64,000 nt of DNA from positions 1 through 64,000 of the forward strand of contig NZ_JBIGHV010000010.1 in assembly GCF_043555835.1 (NCBI RefSeq), read 5' to 3'. This DNA comes from Pelomonas parva (lineage in GTDB: Bacteria > Pseudomonadota > Gammaproteobacteria > Burkholderiales > Burkholderiaceae_C). A program made the position numbers and the translations under genes. The notes beneath the pieces are model-generated. The model was not told the origin of the DNA. It worked only from the letters and a program-made list of their open reading frames with translations, and did no database searches. Shown one piece after another: positions 32,182 to 40,140 of this stretch (its first letter is position 1; each line of letters starts with the position of its first letter).

Positions 32182-32469
32182 ATGAACAACCTCGTTCCCG
32201 GTCCCGCACCTGGTGATCACCAGAAATCTCCTGTCGAGTTGCCGACCGAGCCGGACAAACCTGCGGACGCACCCAGTACGCCGCAGCCTGAGGACAGCCC
32301 CGGACACGCCAACGCAAAGGCCATGCCCGACAGGCGCGCGCAAAGCGTCGAGGACCCAGAAGCCGACGGCAGCGATCGGGCTGACCGAGACCGAATCGCC
32401 GCGAGGCTCCGGATCCTGACTGGTTCAGCGCCGTGCCTTCATCCGGCGACGCGGTTGAACACCAGATAA
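32182..32469 (+). CDS. Possible small Pro/Asp-rich protein of unknown function
   Basis: A frame of 95 residues from ATG 32182 (or 32170) with a low-complexity, hydrophilic, Pro/Asp/Arg-rich sequence. No domain, signal peptide or membrane helix is seen. Composition is biased as in intrinsically disordered proteins or in non-coding GC-rich DNA. Given the lack of other features between 31827 and 32710, I list it with low confidence. Confidence 0.3.
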   Translation: MNNLVPGPAPGDHQKSPVELPTEPDKPADAPSTPQPEDSPGHANAKAMPDRRAQSVEDPEADGSDRADRDRIAARLRILTGSAPCLHPATRLNTR

Positions 32470-32710
32470 CCCGTGGTGCCGCTGATCGCCGCGCCGACCG
32501 GCGCGCCGAAGCCGCCACTGATCAGCATCGGTATCCGGACTTTTCGCGGGCTGTGAGCCTGCTGCCCTGCTGGCTTTCGCCAACGAGCTCTCAGTCGACG
32601 AATCGAGCTTGGGTACTCGCTGCGCGCGCCGGATCGCAACGCCGAATCCAGCGCACGCCGCCATCCGATGCCGGCCTAGATTCTTCACATCAATACATCG
32701 GAGCAGCGTC

Positions 32711-32941
32711 GTGCAGTTGAACTCGACCGTCCCCAGCGCGCCTCAGAATGAAGCCGATCCGGCCGACACCTTGCGACTGCCAAAAGTTCGGGAACGCACC
32801 GGCCTCGGCCGCTCCACCATCTATCGACTGATGGGCCAAGGGCTCTTCCCCTGCGCGGTCCAGCTCGCCCCAAGAGCGATCGGCTGGCACAAGGCAGACA
32901 TCGATGCCTGGCTTGCCTCGCGGCCGAAGACGCCCCACTGA
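32711..32941 (+). CDS. AlpA-family phage-type transcriptional regulator
   Basis: A 76-residue protein, GTG start at 32711, with the AlpA helix-turn-helix: LRLPKVRERTGLGRSTIYRL, then GQGLFPCAVQLAPRAIGWHK and ADIDAWLASR. AlpA proteins are excisionase-like regulators that activate excision of prophages and integrative elements. No integrase is adjacent here, so it marks a mobile-element remnant between the lasso locus and the glycosidase locus. Confidence 0.8.
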   Translation: MQLNSTVPSAPQNEADPADTLRLPKVRERTGLGRSTIYRLMGQGLFPCAVQLAPRAIGWHKADIDAWLASRPKTPH

Positions 32942-32964
32942 CTAGCAGCTCGCAGCCAGGTCGA

Positions 32965-33267
32965 CTATGTCGGCAGCGCCAGCTTCATCACAGCCCACAC
33001 GACCAGCAGGAGGGCAACCAGCCGCGCCCATCGCCAAGTGGTGAAGCGGTAGCGGTGATTGACGAGTACCGCGCTGCACAGTCGAAACGCCGCGCACAGC
33101 GTGGCAACGGCTACGGCAGGTCGAACCAGGCCGTCAGCAGCGGGCACGTGCAAAACGAGCAACAGCAAGGCAAAAGGCCACGCGACGGCGTCAATAGCCG
33201 CCAGCAGCCGCCTGCAAGGCCAGTAAGCAGCATCGGGCCTGAGCTCTCTCGCGATGACGACAAACAT
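32965..33267 (-). CDS. Small three-span membrane protein of unknown function
   Basis: A 100-residue protein, ATG 33267 (an in-frame start at 33291 is also possible), with three hydrophobic helices: LLAAIDAVAWPFALLLLVLH, then GLVRPAVAVATLCAAFRLCS and LVALLLVVWAVMKLAL. Between them is HRYRFTTWRW. The architecture is typical of small phage- or island-borne membrane proteins; no function can be given. It converges with the AlpA gene. Confidence 0.5.
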   Translation of the reverse strand: MFVVIARELRPDAAYWPCRRLLAAIDAVAWPFALLLLVLHVPAADGLVRPAVAVATLCAAFRLCSAVLVNHRYRFTTWRWARLVALLLVVWAVMKLALPT

Positions 33268-33618
33268 GGTGGCTCCGTAGGATGCGGGCACCCTGCCCGG
33301 CCGCTCTATGGAACCACAGCCGCGGGCGGTGTAGGTACTGCACGGAAACCAATCGTAAGAGTGCTTTCGTTCGGCCGAATTGGGACAGCTTTGGACGATT
33401 CAGGCGGCGGAAACCTCCGTGACCGAACAAGCTGCGACGGCAGCTTCTCTCGTGCAACACGAAGTAGCAACCATGCACTTGTTCGGTCCACTGCGAGGCA
33501 TGGGACGTGACTGCCCCTCGGGAGAGCGACGACGCGCCGCAGCTATCTTCGGATCAGGCCATGAAGCCAAGAAGTACGGCGTCAAGATCTGACTTGCTCA
33601 CCGGAACTTTCACCGCTC
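33268..33618. other. Gap between accessory patch and LacI gene
   Basis: No gene is supported. A frame at 33380-33592 (plus) has no recognised domain. Bases near 33604-33618 lie directly before the lacI-type gene. I see no clear promoter or terminator. Confidence 0.4.
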
Positions 33619-34812
33619 ATGTTTTCTCGGTTTGACGGCTGGGGAATACCGATTGGGCCCGGTGCTAAAGTGCCCAGCCCGTTTTACCCTTGCCACCGGT
33701 CAGTGACCGCCTCGACACCCAAGCCTTCCAAAGCGACCAAAAGCAGTCGTCACAAATTGCCGACGCTCGCTGATGTCGCGCGAGAAGCTGGCGTGTCTGA
33801 TGTGGCGGCATCCTGCGCGATCAACGCCGGGAGAGGTTCAACTCGCGTTTCAGCGGAAACCCGCGAACGGGTGCTGGCGGCAGCGAAGCGCCTGCGCTAC
33901 CTGCCAAACGCGACGGCGCGTGCACTTAGCCGTCAACGGACCAACGCCATCGGCTTCGTTGCGAACATTGCCTATGAGGAGCCAAACCTTTACTTCCAGG
34001 AGCTTTTCAACGGCGTCGTGCGGGGCGCGACTGAGGCCGAGCAGACCACATGCATCTTCCCACTCAGCGGTTGGGATGAAGCGCCGAAGCGCATCCCCGC
34101 GCTGTGTGACGGCCGGGTCGACGGACTGATCGTTCTAGCGCCGCATCTCGAAGATGACAGCACGACCTGGCTGCCACCCCATACGCCCTTGGTCACGATC
34201 CATGCAGGAGCGCACCTGCAGGCCCAGGTGAACGTCGAGGCGGACGACGAGGCGGGCGGTTTTGCCATCGTGGACCATATGTTCAACCTTGGCTATCGCC
34301 ATATCCTCTGCGTGGGCGGACCGCCGCCCAACAAGAGCGCCGACCGCCGTGTCGATGGCTTTTTGCGTGCGCATGCCAAGAACGGAGTGGAAGTTGCTTT
34401 CGACCACGTGATCCGCACATGGTTCACTGTGGCGGACGGTCGACAGGCGATGGAGAAGTGGCTGCAGGCCCACCACGGTGAGCAACTGCCCGAGGCCATC
34501 TTCTGTGGCAACGACGACATCGCCTTCGGATGCATGGAAGCACTCGAGGCCCGAGGGTTGAACGTACCTCGGGACGTCTCGATCGCTGGCTTCGACCATA
34601 CCTTGCTGGCCCGCACATTGCACATGGCAACCGTGCGTCAGCCCCTGCTCGAGATGGGTCGCCAGGCGGTCACCGTGCTCATACAACTGATCGAGGCGCA
34701 GAGAGGTGGAGGGCCCTACGAGGGCCCGCGCAACATCGTCCTGCCCGTCGAGATTGTTGCGGGTCGGACATTGGCCGCAGCCCCCCGCAATGCGCCGCTG
34801 ACGATCCTCTGA
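33619..34812 (+). CDS. LacI-family transcriptional regulator of the polysaccharide locus
   Basis: A 397-residue regulator. The LacI helix-turn-helix is at about residues 48-70 (TLADVAREAGVSDVAASCAI), followed by the hinge YLPNATARALSRQRTNAIGF and the periplasmic-binding-protein-like sensor domain with CGNDDIAFGCMEAL and RDVSIAGFDHT. The first 45 residues are unusual for the family; the real start may be the GTG at 33703 or another codon downstream of ATG 33619. It lies immediately upstream of, and on the same strand as, the glycosidase genes. It probably responds to a sugar released from the polysaccharide, with operators in the 34.8-35.0 kb region. Confidence 0.88.
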   Translation: MFSRFDGWGIPIGPGAKVPSPFYPCHRSVTASTPKPSKATKSSRHKLPTLADVAREAGVSDVAASCAINAGRGSTRVSAETRERVLAAAKRLRYLPNATARALSRQRTNAIGFVANIAYEEPNLYFQELFNGVVRGATEAEQTTCIFPLSGWDEAPKRIPALCDGRVDGLIVLAPHLEDDSTTWLPPHTPLVTIHAGAHLQAQVNVEADDEAGGFAIVDHMFNLGYRHILCVGGPPPNKSADRRVDGFLRAHAKNGVEVAFDHVIRTWFTVADGRQAMEKWLQAHHGEQLPEAIFCGNDDIAFGCMEALEARGLNVPRDVSIAGFDHTLLARTLHMATVRQPLLEMGRQAVTVLIQLIEAQRGGGPYEGPRNIVLPVEIVAGRTLAAAPRNAPLTIL

Positions 34813-35405
34813 ACTTACGCGGGCACGCGGGTCGCGGCGCCGATGGGTTTTCCCTGATTAGTTCGACGTTCGATCGAAATATGATGGCCATCCGGTATGA
34901 CCAAATCTGGTTTTTCTGGCGACCATTGCTTCGTGGTATGACCGAATATATTTTTGTCCGATTGATTCGACGCCGAATCACTTCGGACCGAATTTGTTGG
35001 AGCGGACCTGACCGCATCAGCCGAGGGCCTTTCACCGCCAGCCACGTCCAACGCCCTCCTCATCAGCCCATGTCTGACCTCTCTCTCAGCCCCCGGCAAG
35101 CCAAGCCGCATGCGCTCGTTGGCGACTTGCGCGACCCGGCCGGTCGTTCCAGGGCCAAGACTGGCCACGCGGAGGTCTGCCCCGAGTTCACAGCCGCGCC
35201 ACCAATGCGCCTGACTGGATGGATCGACATTGGCGAGACCGCAGCCGCCGAGGATGCGCACGACTCCGTCCAACAGTCGCAAGCCGTCGTGCCTGCGCCT
35301 TATTGGCGAAGCCCGGACCGCAGGGTCTGGTGCTGGAGCCGCCACCGAAATTCATCGTCATTGTCGGGATGTAGGCCCACGCACTGAGCCACGTCCTTCC
35401 ATAAA
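34813..35405. promoter_or_regulatory. Regulatory region upstream of the glycosidase operon
   Basis: About 590 bases without a supported gene and with a locally AT-rich core (34860-35000). It contains two copies of GGTATGACC(A/G)AAT (34894 and 34935, 41 bases apart, about four helical turns). It also holds a perfect palindrome TTCGATCGAA (34869-34878) and an inverted repeat GATTCG-ACGC-CGAATC (34964-34979). The palindromes suit a LacI-type regulator; the TGGTATGACC repeats resemble sites of GntR/FadR-type regulators such as UxuR. Which protein binds is unknown. Confidence 0.5.
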
Positions 35406-35460
35406 GCTCGTGTCCGGAGGAGACAACCGGCGGAGCACTTTCAAACTTGAAAGGTAGAAC
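35406..35460 (+). repeat. Leader repeat copy 1, upstream of the first GH74 gene
   Basis: A leader of about 55 bases beginning GCTCGTGTCCGGAGGAGACA is nearly identical to one at 38314-38365 before the GH5 gene. Just before the start codon, CTTTCA-AACT-TGAAAG can fold so that the ribosome site (GAAAGG) is in the 3' arm. The repeat continues into both coding regions. Confidence 0.75.
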
Positions 35461-38256
35461 ATGAGAACCTTGATACCAGCCCTGCTGCTCGCCTTCGGGG
35501 CGAGCGCAGGTAGCCTCGCGCAGGCGCAAAGCTGCGGCAGCGGCGGCGGCGCCACCGTCTGCCTCACGGCCACCGGCACGGCCAGCAACGTCCAGCTTGG
35601 CTGGACCGTCAGCGGCAGCGTCACGGCGCTGGAGGTCTACCGCGACACCGATGCCAACCCCGCCGGCCGCACCCGCATTGCCGTTCCAGGTAGCAGCGCC
35701 AGGAGTTACACCGACGCCTCGGGCAGCACCGGCACGCGCTACTGGTACTGGGTGAAGTTCACGACCAACGCCGGCAGCTACAACTCCGGCTCGGCCAACG
35801 CCACGCTCGGCACCGCCTGCACGCCGACGGCCATCACGCCCCACATCAACGCCAACGGCGCGTGGGCGCAGACGTCATCGGCCACCATCAAGACCGGCGC
35901 CTCGGCCACCCTCGGCCCGCAGCCGTCGTCCGGCGGCACTTGGAGCTGGAGCGGCTGCGGCACCGCCGGTGCATCGCGCGAGCAGACCGTCCAGCCGCCT
36001 GCAGCCTGCATGGCCACCGCCACCTTCACCAACAGCTGCGGCGCCAAGACCCAGCAGGCGTTCTCCATCAAGGTGGGCACCTGGACGAGCACGAAGTTCG
36101 GCGGCGGCGGCTATGTCACCGGCCTGGTCTTCCACCCGACCACGCCCAACCTGCTTTACGCACGCACCGACATCGGTGGCGCCTACCGCTGGAACCAGCC
36201 CACATCGACCTGGCTGCCCATCACCGACGGCGTGGGCTTCGGTGGCGGAGAGGCCCGTTTCCACGGCATCGAGAGCATCGCCGTCGATCCGACCGACGAC
36301 CAGCGCGTCTACATGGGCGCCGGCATGTACACGCCCGAAGGCAACGGCCGCCTGTACATCTCCGGCAACCGCGGTGACCAGTGGACCCACGTCGCCCTGC
36401 CCTTCCCGCTGGGCGGCAACAACCCCGGCCGGGCCATCGGTGAACGCCTGATGGTAGACCCCAACAAGCCGTCGACGCTGTTCTACGGCTCGCGCACGGC
36501 CGGCCTGTGGAAGAGCACCGACTCGGGCCTCACCTGGGCGCAGGTGACGTCACTGTCCAGCGCCAAGCTGACCCAGGACCAGGTCAACGCCTTGGGCGGC
36601 ACCAGCGCGATGGGCGTCGAGACGGTCGTCTTCGACACCGGCACCAAGGGCAGCGGCACGGCCACGCAGACGATCTACGTCCCGATCGCGCCGGACTATG
36701 TGCAGACAGCGGGCCTGGGTTCGAATCTGTACAAGTCGACCAATGGCGGTACGTCGTGGACCGCGATCTCCACCCCCATCTCCGGCTACCACATCCCGCA
36801 CATGGTGCGCGCCGCCGATGGCATGTTCTATGTCGTGTTCACCAAGGGGACCGGCCCGGGCGCAGAAGGTCCCGCGCGGCTGTACAAGTTCGACGGCACC
36901 AACTGGACCTTGCTCCACAGCAACGACTCAGCCGGCTACGGCGGTGTGTCGGTCTCCGGCACCGGCGCGACCACGCGCATTGCGCTGGGTGTCACCAACA
37001 CCTGGGGCAACTACAGCGGCCAGCAGATCATCCAGCTGTCCGACAACGGCGGCCAAACCTGGCGCGAGATCGCGGCCACCATGCCGCATACGCCGGCCGA
37101 CGCGCCCTTCTGGGGCTGGCCCGACGACATCGAGATCAATCCTGCCAACCGGGATCACATGCTGTACGGCCATGGCGGCGGGGTCTGGGAAACCCGCAAC
37201 GCGTCCTCGGCCACGCCGAGCTGGATCGAGTTGAATGACGGCATCGAGGAGACGGCCGTGCTGGGCCTGGCCACGCCGCCGGCCGGTGCCACGTATACCG
37301 TGATCAACAGTTCGGGCGACGTCGGCGCCTGGGTGCACACCAACCTCTCGACCAAGCCGACGCTGACGCCGGCCACCGAATGGAGCAACAGCTTTGCCGC
37401 CGACATGGCGTGGTCGGACCCGCAGTACATGGCCACCATCGGCGTGCACCTGGGCAACAACTCCGGCTTCGGCATGTGGTCCGGCGACGGCGGCAAGACC
37501 TGGGCGAAGTTCGCCAGCTACCCGACGGGCGTCGCCGCCAACACGGGTGGTGAAGCGAGCATCGCCATCACCGGGCGCAACAGGGCGATCTGGGCGCCTG
37601 GCAACTCGGTGCCGTCCTACACCCTGGACAACGGCGCCACCTGGGTGCCGACCAACCTGCCGGCAATCAACAGCGTCTTCCCCCGCGCTTACCACCTGGT
37701 CGCGGATCGCAAGAACCCGAACAAGGTCTATGCCTACGATTCCGGTGGCCACTGGTGGGGCACGCCGGGCAAGGTCTATGTGTCGACGGACGGTGGCCGC
37801 ACGTTCACGCTGAGCCAGGGATCGGTGAACGCAGGGCTGGCGCCGAACTACTTCGGCAACACCTCGCTGGCGGTCAACCCCAACGTCGAGGGCGAGCTGT
37901 GGCTGGCCGACGGCCATGCGGTGTATCGCTCGACCGATTCGGGTGCGACCTGGACCAAGCTCAGCCACTTCGCGTCGATCTTCACCGGCAACCCCTGGGC
38001 CCACGTGAACGGCGCCTCGGCTGTGGCGCTGGGCAAGGCCAAGGCCGGCAGCGGCTACTCGGCGGCGGTCTATGTCGTGGGCGTGATCAACGGCGTGTGG
38101 GGCGTGCATCGCTCCGACGATGCCGGCGCCACCTGGACGCGCTTCAACGACGACGCCAACCAGTTCGGCGGCATCGGCGTGATGGCGGCCGACCAAGCCA
38201 TCTACGGTCGGATCTACATCAGCGGTACCGGCCGAGGAATGCTCTACAGCAACTGA
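35461..38256 (+). CDS. GH74 xyloglucanase with N-terminal accessory modules, secreted
   Basis: A 931-residue exported endo-xyloglucanase. Signal peptide (to AQAQS), then a fibronectin-III-like module (about 24-115) and a Trp/Cys-containing module (about 118-205, GGTWSWSGCGTAG). The GH74 double seven-bladed propeller follows: YVTGLVFHPTTPNLLYARTD, then IGGAYRW, sialidase-type Asp boxes such as STDSGLTWAQV, and MAWSDPQYMATIG. GH74 enzymes cut the beta-1,4-glucan backbone of xyloglucan. The catalytic Asp pair is expected in the ARTDIGGAYRW and MAWSDPQ regions. The catalytic part is highly similar to the lipoprotein GH74 at 50941. No anchor is present, so it is probably released. Confidence 0.9.
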   Translation: MRTLIPALLLAFGASAGSLAQAQSCGSGGGATVCLTATGTASNVQLGWTVSGSVTALEVYRDTDANPAGRTRIAVPGSSARSYTDASGSTGTRYWYWVKFTTNAGSYNSGSANATLGTACTPTAITPHINANGAWAQTSSATIKTGASATLGPQPSSGGTWSWSGCGTAGASREQTVQPPAACMATATFTNSCGAKTQQAFSIKVGTWTSTKFGGGGYVTGLVFHPTTPNLLYARTDIGGAYRWNQPTSTWLPITDGVGFGGGEARFHGIESIAVDPTDDQRVYMGAGMYTPEGNGRLYISGNRGDQWTHVALPFPLGGNNPGRAIGERLMVDPNKPSTLFYGSRTAGLWKSTDSGLTWAQVTSLSSAKLTQDQVNALGGTSAMGVETVVFDTGTKGSGTATQTIYVPIAPDYVQTAGLGSNLYKSTNGGTSWTAISTPISGYHIPHMVRAADGMFYVVFTKGTGPGAEGPARLYKFDGTNWTLLHSNDSAGYGGVSVSGTGATTRIALGVTNTWGNYSGQQIIQLSDNGGQTWREIAATMPHTPADAPFWGWPDDIEINPANRDHMLYGHGGGVWETRNASSATPSWIELNDGIEETAVLGLATPPAGATYTVINSSGDVGAWVHTNLSTKPTLTPATEWSNSFAADMAWSDPQYMATIGVHLGNNSGFGMWSGDGGKTWAKFASYPTGVAANTGGEASIAITGRNRAIWAPGNSVPSYTLDNGATWVPTNLPAINSVFPRAYHLVADRKNPNKVYAYDSGGHWWGTPGKVYVSTDGGRTFTLSQGSVNAGLAPNYFGNTSLAVNPNVEGELWLADGHAVYRSTDSGATWTKLSHFASIFTGNPWAHVNGASAVALGKAKAGSGYSAAVYVVGVINGVWGVHRSDDAGATWTRFNDDANQFGGIGVMAADQAIYGRIYISGTGRGMLYSN

Positions 38257-38263
38257 AGCAAAG

Positions 38264-38306
38264 GTCGGCAGGCTGGCGTCCAGATCATGGCGCCAGGCCT
38301 GCCGAC
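38264..38306 (+). promoter_or_regulatory. Intercistronic hairpin between GH74 and GH5 genes
   Basis: GTCGGCAGGCTGGCG (38264-38278) pairs with CGCCAGGCCTGCCGAC (38291-38306) in a 15-bp stem with a single bulged G and a 12-base loop. No T-run follows. It lies 7 bases after the GH74 stop and just before the GH5 leader repeat, so it is probably a partial terminator or mRNA 3' stabiliser. Confidence 0.6.
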
Positions 38307-38313
38307 ACATAAC

Positions 38314-38365
38314 GCTCGTGACCGGAGGAGACAACCGGCCGAGCACCTTCACTGAAAGGTAAACC
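38314..38365 (+). repeat. Leader repeat copy 2, upstream of the GH5 gene
   Basis: Begins GCTCGTGACCGGAGGAGACA and aligns with 35406-35460. The small hairpin before the start is kept although the bases differ (CCTTCACTGAAAGG here), and the ribosome site is again in its 3' arm. Confidence 0.75.
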
Positions 38366-40024
38366 ATGAAAACCTTGATACCCGCCCTGCTGCTTGCCTT
38401 CGGCGCGAGCGCAGCCCCATTGGCACAGGCGCAGAACTGCGGCAGCGGCGGCGGCACCACCGTCTGCCTGACCGCCAACGGCACGACCAACAACGTCCAG
38501 CTCAACTGGACCGTCAGCGGCAACGTCTCGCGCCTGGAGGTCTACCGCGATACGGACAGCAACCCCGCCGGCCGCAGCCGCATCGCGGTGCCGGCCAGCA
38601 GCGCCAGGAGCTTCGCCGACGCCACGGCCGCCGACGGCACGCCCTACTGGTACTGGGTCAAGTTCACGACCAGCGCCGGCAGCTACAACTCCGGTGCGGC
38701 CACCGCCAAGCGCAGCAGCAGTTGCCCCGCCACGGCGGTGACGCCCTACATCAGCGCCAACGGCTCCTGGACCCAGACTTCATCGGCCACGATCAGCGCC
38801 GGCAACTCGGCCATCCTCGGCCCGCAGCCCATCACCGGTGGCTCGTGGAGTTGGAGCGGCTGCGGCACCTCGGGCTCGGCACGCGAGCAGATGATCACGC
38901 CCGTCGCCAGCTGCTCGGCCACCGCCACCTACACCAACAGCTGCGGCGCCAAGACCTTGCAGCCGTTCGCGATCACCGTGGCAGGCTCCATGCGTGACCT
39001 GACGAGCGTCCAGCTGTCGCAGCAGATGTCGCCGGCCTGGAACGTGGGCAACTCGCTGGACGCCTCGCCCAACGAGACCAACTGGGGCAACCCGCGGATC
39101 AACCAGCAACTGATCAACGCGGTGAAGGCGGCCGGCTTCAAGACCATCCGCCTGCCCGTCAGCTGGAACCAGTACGCCGACGCCGACGGCAACATCAGCC
39201 CGACCTTCATGGCGCGTGTCACCGAGGTCGTCGGCTATGCCCGCAACGCCGGTCTCTACGTCGTGCTGAACACGCACCACGAAGGCAGCTGGCTGATCCC
39301 GACCTACGCCTACCAGGCGAGTGCCAACGCACGCCTGGCCAAGCTGTGGACGCAGATCGCCAACAACTTCAGGAACCACGACGACTACCTGCTGTTCGCC
39401 GGTACCAACGAGGTGATGGTAGCGGGCGACTACGGCCCGCCGACGGCCGAGTACCAGGCCGTCCAGAACGGCTTCAACCAGGTCTTCGTCGACACGGTGC
39501 GGGCCACGGGCGGCAACAACGCCAAGCGCCACCTCGTCGTGCAGGGCTTCAACACCAACATCGACTCGACCTTGAACGGCTTCATCAAGCCTGCCGACTC
39601 CGCGACGAACCGGATGTTCCTGGAAGTGCACTTCTACGACCCGTTCAACTTCGCGCTCAATGACAAGAGCACGATCTGGCAATGGGGTGCCATCGCGACC
39701 AACCCGGCCGTGACGGAGACCTGGGCCAACGAGGCCTACGTCGACGCGCAGTTCCAGAGGCTGAAGACCCGCTACGTCGACGCCGGCATGCCGGTGCTGA
39801 TGGGTGAGTACGGCGCGATCCTGAAGTCCGAGTACGACCCGGCAGGTGTCTACCGCACCTACTGGACCAAGTACGTGACCAAGTCCATGTTCCAGCGCGG
39901 CATCGTCCCGGTGTGGTGGGACAACGGCTACGACGCCAACCACCAGTTCGGCCTGTTCAACCGCACCACCGGTGCGCAGTACTACCCGGACCTGATCAAG
40001 GCCATCGTCGACAGCGCGAAGTAG
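38366..40024 (+). CDS. GH5 (subfamily 4-like) endo-glucanase/xyloglucanase with N-terminal accessory modules
   Basis: A 552-residue exported enzyme. The signal peptide and two N-terminal modules (about 24-205) are close copies of those of the GH74 enzyme at 35461. The GH5 barrel (about 208-552) shows GNSLDASPNETNWGNP, IRLPVSW, NTHHEG, the acid/base Glu349 (AGTNEVM), VHFYDPF and the nucleophile Glu481 (VLMGEYG). The GH5_4 subfamily includes endo-xyloglucanases and endo-beta-1,4-glucanases. It acts with GH74 on the backbone outside the cell. A terminator-like structure follows at 40056. Confidence 0.88.
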   Translation: MKTLIPALLLAFGASAAPLAQAQNCGSGGGTTVCLTANGTTNNVQLNWTVSGNVSRLEVYRDTDSNPAGRSRIAVPASSARSFADATAADGTPYWYWVKFTTSAGSYNSGAATAKRSSSCPATAVTPYISANGSWTQTSSATISAGNSAILGPQPITGGSWSWSGCGTSGSAREQMITPVASCSATATYTNSCGAKTLQPFAITVAGSMRDLTSVQLSQQMSPAWNVGNSLDASPNETNWGNPRINQQLINAVKAAGFKTIRLPVSWNQYADADGNISPTFMARVTEVVGYARNAGLYVVLNTHHEGSWLIPTYAYQASANARLAKLWTQIANNFRNHDDYLLFAGTNEVMVAGDYGPPTAEYQAVQNGFNQVFVDTVRATGGNNAKRHLVVQGFNTNIDSTLNGFIKPADSATNRMFLEVHFYDPFNFALNDKSTIWQWGAIATNPAVTETWANEAYVDAQFQRLKTRYVDAGMPVLMGEYGAILKSEYDPAGVYRTYWTKYVTKSMFQRGIVPVWWDNGYDANHQFGLFNRTTGAQYYPDLIKAIVDSAK

Positions 40025-40055
40025 AGCGCGGGTGGGGCCCGCCCCACCGATGCGT

Positions 40056-40091
40056 GCGGGATGCCTCGGCGTCCCGCGCCATCTCTTTTTT
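40056..40091 (+). terminator. Probable rho-independent terminator after the GH5 gene
   Basis: GCGGGATGC-CTCG-GCGTCCCGC forms a 9-bp stem (40056-40064 with 40069-40077, one G-T pair), with a run of six T at 40086-40091. A second short hairpin (GTGGGGC-CC-GCCCCAC, 40032-40047) precedes it. It may lower read-through from the GH74-GH5 pair into the fucosidase genes. Confidence 0.5.
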
Positions 40092-40140
40092 CGGGCTCTG
40101 CGTCTTCAATGAGCAGCAGCCCTCTTCCTGACAAAAAGCC

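Noticed and set aside
32439..32639. Minus-strand Gly-rich frame resembling a pore-forming bacteriocin (GGFGAPVGAAISGTTGYLVF)
   Set aside because: The N-terminal half looks non-coding, there is no leader or ribosome site, and no immunity or transport gene is nearby.
33380..33592. Frame with some likeness to the C-terminal tail of chemotaxis receptors
   Set aside because: The similarity (AETSVTEQAATAASLV) is short and Ala-biased, and the rest does not match.
36928..38523. 531-codon minus-strand frame opposite GH74
   Set aside because: It crosses the GH74 stop and the GH5 leader and has no domain.
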